Of a stretch of 64,000 nt of DNA, positions 59,596 through 64,000 are shown piece by piece (the stretch's first letter is position 1; each line of letters starts with the position of its first letter). Origin of the DNA: Acestrorhynchus altus (Eukaryota; Chordata; Actinopteri; Characiformes; Acestrorhynchidae). The translations under genes and the position numbers were made by a program. Under the pieces are notes generated by a model that made no database searches, was not told where the DNA came from, and saw only the letters and a list, made by a program, of their open reading frames with translations. The DNA lies in the NCBI GenBank assembly GCA_034509495.1, contig CM067505.1, forward strand, positions 13,973,704 to 14,037,703. Direction: 5' to 3'.

Positions 59596-59638
<43 letters not shown>

Positions 59639-59777
59639 AGCCCCTTGGCGAGTCTGTCTTGGTCAGCCTTCTTGTCTACATGTCTAGTCGTGAGGGTTAA
59701 TGTTTGTGATCTGTTTAATAAATCTTCAACCCTGCATGTACTTCTGCTTCCTACCTGTTAAGTCTGCATACCTGATA

Positions 59778-60640
59778 ACATTATCACACACATTATCAAC
59801 AAGAAAGTCACTATTGTTATTACTACTTACTAATCCAAATTTCACTCTGAGATCACACTCCCACTGTATCTGACTAAAATTTAGATAAAATCATGGTAGC
59901 ACAAAGAAAGCACTGATTTTACTGCACACTGATTTAATTTACTCTGTGCATTGTATGTATGCACATATTATACTCTTCTAGCAGCACATTTAAAACCAAT
60001 AGAAAATTTGTCTACATTTTACTTTTGACAATAGATCATGCATTTTATATGGAACAAATATACATAGTTAACAGGGGACTAAAATTGTTCAGGTTTTATA
60101 GGTTCTTCTTAGCACCGATACCCAGCATTTCACTCCTCCCCACAAATTCGTAGTTTTCTTTGTTCTCTACACATTTCCCACCATAGATTTTTCTTGCTCT
60201 GTAAATACATTCCATCCCTGGCATCTCAAAAAGTGTCTTTTAGTAGATTACCTCTTTATCCAAAAGACCTTTAGAGAAAATTTTATAACACATTAAATGT
60301 ATTTTGATGGGTTTGGAACTGTCTAAATTAAATGTTATTAAAATGGTGCTGGCACTTCATCACTTACTGTGATTTATTAGACAAAGTTAAAGTGCTCAGA
60401 CAGTTTAATATAGCAAAAATGGTTTTAAGGCATTACAATACATTCTGTTATATTCTTACATGTTATATGTTATCTTCTATTTTGAACCTTGCTAGAGTAG
60501 TCTGTAGCCATTGAAAAAATCTTTGATGAGCAGTAAAAATCCTGTCACTAACTTGTAATGCAGAATTGTTCAGATACCTGTTTTTATTTGCAAGAGACAG
60601 ACAATAATGGATCAGACAATAGAATAATTCTTGCTCTCTA
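59778..60640. other. Unique AT-rich DNA, no gene seen
   Basis: No family motif, element end or tandem repeat recognised. Short plus-strand frames (59959-60153, 60332-60514) show nothing. Confidence 0.4.
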
Positions 60641-60644
60641 CCTC

Positions 60645-60750
60645 ATTCCAAAGGTATTGGATGGAGCACCATTACTCCAGCATTTCCACAGCACTACAAT
60701 CCAATGCTAGAGGGCTATATGGCCCTCTAGGGATCTATAGACATTATACA
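60645..60750 (-). repeat. Possible Tc1-family fragment with a small palindrome
   Basis: 'ggtattggatggagcaccat' and 'cactacaatccaatgctaga' resemble the Tc1 family at 12590, from memory of it. CTAGAGGGC / GCCCTCTAG forms a 9-bp palindrome at 60708-60731. Confidence 0.35.
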
Positions 60751-60754
60751 GGCT

Positions 60755-61515
60755 GTTTTTGCATCAGTAATTAGTGCAGCTTAAATTAGCTGAATTCACC
60801 AGTTTGTAGGAGTGGCTGGATATGTATACATGAAATTTATTTTTTGTAATATTTTAAAGGTAATAGCCATTATTACTTTTAGCATTTCTAGCAGTGCATG
60901 TCAAATGCAGGTCCTTTTGTTTAAATAATCATTTGCCCCCTTTCTGATGTATTGTGAAAGGGGGGCTGTAGCTGGTTTTGTTCCCAGGAGGAAGTGATTG
61001 GGCTGAAGTACTGACTCTCGCATGTAATGGCCCACTGATTAGTCAGGCCATCCGCCTAGCTCTGCAATGTCAACCAATTACTGGGGGTAGATTGAAAAGT
61101 GGAGGGTGAATGTACTACTGAGGGCACAGCTCACAGATCTTCAGAAATTGGGAAGTGAACTGATAAATGAACATTGGATTTCTGGACAATGAACATTTCA
61201 CTTGCAGTGGAAATTCTCTGCGCAAAATGTTGTGTTGTTCAGGACAAGACTTAATCCTTATTTGGGGAAACTGGCCCTTTGTGTTTATTGGTATCTAATT
61301 ACCATATTAACACTTAGCTGTAAATTATCACATGGTACATGTAAGTTTTTGCGTGACATTATTTGCTTAATAATCGTTGATCTTGCATTCATGCATTTTT
61401 TACCAGATGGCTTGTTTAAGGCACCTTCAAATTCCATAAAATATTGTTGTCTGAGGCTTTGGCACGAATGCTCTTTTGGAGAACTGGGCCTGACAATGTA
61501 GTCCATTGTTATAGT
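60755..61515. other. Unique DNA, part GC-balanced
   Basis: 60950-61130 is non-repetitive and unlike the AT-rich surroundings, with homeodomain-type TAATGG and TGATTAG words. No element recognised. Confidence 0.3.
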
Positions 61516-61519
61516 TACC

Positions 61520-61736
61520 TGTTATACTTTGTCTGTCTCTGTTATAGTTTATGTTTCTGCTTTTGTTTACATTTGCTTTTGTTAGTCTTTGCCATGTCAA
61601 TTAGTTTCTGTCAATTTGGTATGTAGTATTGTTCAGTGTATTCAGTTTGTTTTGTGCTACGTGTTTCACATTAAATCTTCAATGTCTGATTTACCTCCGC
61701 ACCCTGAGTCATCTGTTCTGTTGCCCTATCCTGACA
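61520..61736 (+). mobile_element. LTR remnant related to the solo LTR at 37.5 kb
   Basis: Shares 'gtcaattagtttctgtcaat' type, 'ttgttcagt', 'cacattaaatc' and 'tttacctccgc' with 37700-37886 and ends CCTGACA. The 5' part is missing. ATTAAA is the likely polyadenylation signal. Confidence 0.6.
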
Positions 61737-61894
61737 CTTCAGGTGTGAATTCTCTCTTTTTTATTTATTTATATATTTTTATTATCTAAAATAACTGATA
61801 TAGTATAAAGTAGTAAACTAAATATGACATATGTAGTTATGAGAATTATAATGGGAAATCTGGGCCCTTCAATACAACTGTACAGTTTAAGGGT

Positions 61895-62065
61895 GCTTTC
61901 ACACCTACCTAATTTAGTCTAGATCTTTTCCATTATGTCCAAATTAAAAAAGCAGGTGTGAAAAGTGCCTTGGACCATGGTCCAGACTAAATGATTAATA
62001 TCAGGTATGACTCAAAGAGGTGGTCTTGGTCCAGATCAAACTGAATTACAGGACGTATGTGTCAC
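61895..62065. repeat. MITE fragment ('gggtgctttcacacct')
   Basis: Begins AGGGTGCTTTCACACCTACC and contains 'gcaggtgtgaaaagtgcctt', a common start of fish miniature elements from memory. No opposite end found. Confidence 0.45.
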
Positions 62066-63265
62066 ACGTCCAGTCACTTATAGTGAACCTGTCAGTACTC
62101 AATATTTACCATGAACACCAAACAGATTACATCACATCTACATTAATCCACACTCAGCTGTCCTATCACGAACCATTCTAGCACTGAATAGTCTAAGTAT
62201 TATAGCATGCTGAGTATTATTTTGTCTTATTTTTCGATACTTATAATCATGCCTTCTTTCGTTAGTCCCATGTTGATTTTAGCTGTCTTTATGGTTTTGA
62301 CCTGGTCTGTTCGCACTGCTACTTTTTTAAGTTATTTCTGCAATAATAACTTTTTGAACCTTTGACTTTTGCAAGTGTCAAGCCCAATTTTCCAACAGTA
62401 CTGTAAGTGTATGAAGTTCTTTAATACACTCACTATATTGCAATGTAAATAAAAAATACAAAACTTAGCAGATACAATTTGTACAATGTAATCAAAGCAC
62501 ACATTGGTATGAACTTTAGATGTGAAAATTCCTTTTTTATGACATATTTATATAGTGCATTTGTGATATTCAAGGTTACATTATAATCATAATTAATTTC
62601 CAGGAAGTTTCAAATCTGAGAAATGAAATGACACTTTGCATATACAACTTTTAATTTGTATCATATTTGATTTATCAAGATTTTATTTCTTACAGCAGTT
62701 TCTTTCTCAACAAACTAAACATATAGTACACAGATCATTGTAACCGTTTATACTATGAGTTGCCTATAAACATTTATTCAAGTATTTTTAAAATTAGAAA
62801 CCTGCATGTTTTGTCTTGGGCATGCAGTGCATGAAAAATCCACCAGAGGACAGAAAACATGTAACTGATTTATCTCATAAGAACCCAGTGATGTATGTGT
62901 TACAGAACATGGACAGTTTCTTACAGTCCTTTACTTTAACTCATAAAATCCCTAAATGACATATGCTGAACATTCTTAATATTTAATTAGTTGATTGGTG
63001 ATGAATTGATTAATACATATACATTCATTCATATAATTCATCCTTTCATTTATTTGTCACACCAATGTTGCCATGATCTCAAAAACACCAGTATTAAATA
63101 TGGTTAAGGCTAATAAAAATTCAACTTCTAAATATTTCATAAACACTTTTGCTAAATACACTTTAAATACAATTTCTAATACATTGAATAATTATAAATT
63201 AAATATAATAATTTATATTCTGCTTAATATAGCTTTCAAGTTAATTCATTTATTCCTGATATTAA

Positions 63266-63268
<3 letters not shown>
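62066..63268. other. Unique AT-rich DNA
   Basis: No gene or element recognised. Confidence 0.4.

Positions 63269-63332
<64 letters not shown>
63269..63332. repeat. (TA)n microsatellite
   Basis: About 32 TA units. Confidence 0.95.
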
Positions 63333-63338
<6 letters not shown>

Positions 63339-63660
63339 GCTGTTTGCTGCAGTATAGTGGACAGTACCGTGTCAGAAAATTGTTCCTGAACATTGTCCCC
63401 CACTGACATCCCATGGCTCATCCAATGGAAGTTACCAAGTTGAGCTAAGCACCAGCTTTAGCCTAGTTGAGAGCAGGTTTGTCCAAACACATGTTGCTGT
63501 AGTAACTGTGTTTAGTCTGAAACCTGAAATTGAACAAAATTAAATGGCTCATTAAGTTAGCTCACTTTGTGGAATATCCCCCCAGCAGAGCAGTAGCTGT
63601 GACTCAAGATCACTTCAGAGAGGTAATGATACGGATTATACATGTTTAAGGCTAGCAAAC

Positions 63661-63665
<5 letters not shown>
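63333..63665. other. Unique DNA between two TA arrays, no gene seen
   Basis: About 330 bp without a motif, element end or tandem repeat that I can recognise. Confidence 0.4.
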
Positions 63666-63666
<1 letters not shown>

Positions 63667-63748
<82 letters not shown>

Positions 63749-63756
63749 TATAGAAT

Positions 63757-63808
<52 letters not shown>
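63667..63808. repeat. Two long (TA)n microsatellites
   Basis: Nearly 140 bp of TA, split by 'attatatagaataaca' near 63744-63760. The rest of the window (to 64000) is AT-rich with no feature. Confidence 0.95.
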
Positions 63809-63815
<7 letters not shown>

Positions 63816-64000
63816 CACCCCTAGTTAACATTTTTTTTATTGCAGAAGCATAATCTCACATTCTAAAATTAAAGAAAAAATAAGCTTGTTATTCAAATCA
63901 GAGTGAAAAATAAAAGAAAAAAATCCTGACTAAGAAGCCGGTATTTCCAATAAAATAAAACGTTTACTAAATTATTGGCTGTAACAATTTCTTGGAAATG

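Larger units (their letters stand above)
58279..59777 (+). mobile_element. Small non-autonomous LTR element
   Basis: Two direct repeats, about 58279-58554 and 59483-59777, share 'gagcacatgtcctgtctcc', 'cccattcccagct', 'ctgtaaccctgccccatc', 'tataagccccttgg', 'tctgtttaataaat' and 'aagtctgcatacctga'. They carry TATA and AATAAA signals as LTRs do, and differ at about a tenth of positions by eye. Between them lie 928 bp with low-complexity Val/Pro-type coding and no gag or pol. The right LTR alone has a (TG)n (59600-59634) beside its TATA box. The LTR 5' ends, target duplication and polypurine tract are not clear, so the outer limits are approximate. Confidence 0.65.

Overview
This window is non-coding, transposon-rich vertebrate DNA, most likely from a ray-finned (teleost) fish and possibly an otophysan. 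The evidence is the repeat content. It has many Tc1/mariner fossils of several families, Rex1-type and L2-clade LINEs, hAT-type miniature elements with 8-bp target duplications, a tRNA-headed fish SINE-like repeat, a Ty3/Gypsy fossil, a small LTR family, and dense TG, TA, ATT and CT microsatellites. I found no complete host protein-coding gene, rRNA, tRNA, CRISPR array or bacterial feature. Almost every open frame is a transposon fragment or a microsatellite translation.

Layout. 0-6 kb: a Tc1-like element (489-2514, TA target sites on both sides) filled with Val/Pro-repeat sequence; then a three-level nest at 3315-5783, in which hAT-type ends with an 8-bp duplication enclose an L2-type LINE that is itself split by a TA-flanked pogo-like element. 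6-12 kb: mostly unique sequence, a trinucleotide palindrome at 8.3 kb, and a CpG-rich block (10.44-11.79 kb) that is the best host promoter / first-exon candidate. 12.5-14.5 kb: Tc1-like debris. 15.4-17.4 kb: a decayed Ty3/Gypsy gag-pol. 17.9-18.7 kb: a minus-strand multicopy ORF fossil with a 10-bp-phased heat-shock-element-like array just upstream. 19.2-20.05 kb: two inverted SINE-like copies. 20-33 kb: Tc1, Rex1 and LTR fragments. 33-42 kb: unique DNA, L2 pieces, a solo LTR and microsatellites, with a possible splice-bounded ORF at 34.84 kb. 42.7-47.2 kb: four Tc1-type fossils and a 184-bp hAT palindrome with a perfect target duplication. 48.3 kb: a second possible host exon. 50.3-54.3 kb: roughly 200-bp inverted arms enclosing a LINE split by a Rex1-like LINE. 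56.85-57.64 kb: a foldback element. 58.28-59.78 kb: a small LTR element with two LTRs and a 31-bp internal hairpin. 61-64 kb: an LTR remnant, a MITE fragment and long TA arrays.

How it fits together: the window looks like intergenic or long-intron DNA. If the CpG block is a plus-strand first exon, the two later exon-like segments could belong to the same gene, but this is inference. The observations most worth a second look are the HSE-like array, the inverted-arm LINE cassette, the Val/Pro-repeat LTR family with its hairpin, and the nested insertions, which give a relative time order. Family names come from remembered motifs and were not checked by any search.
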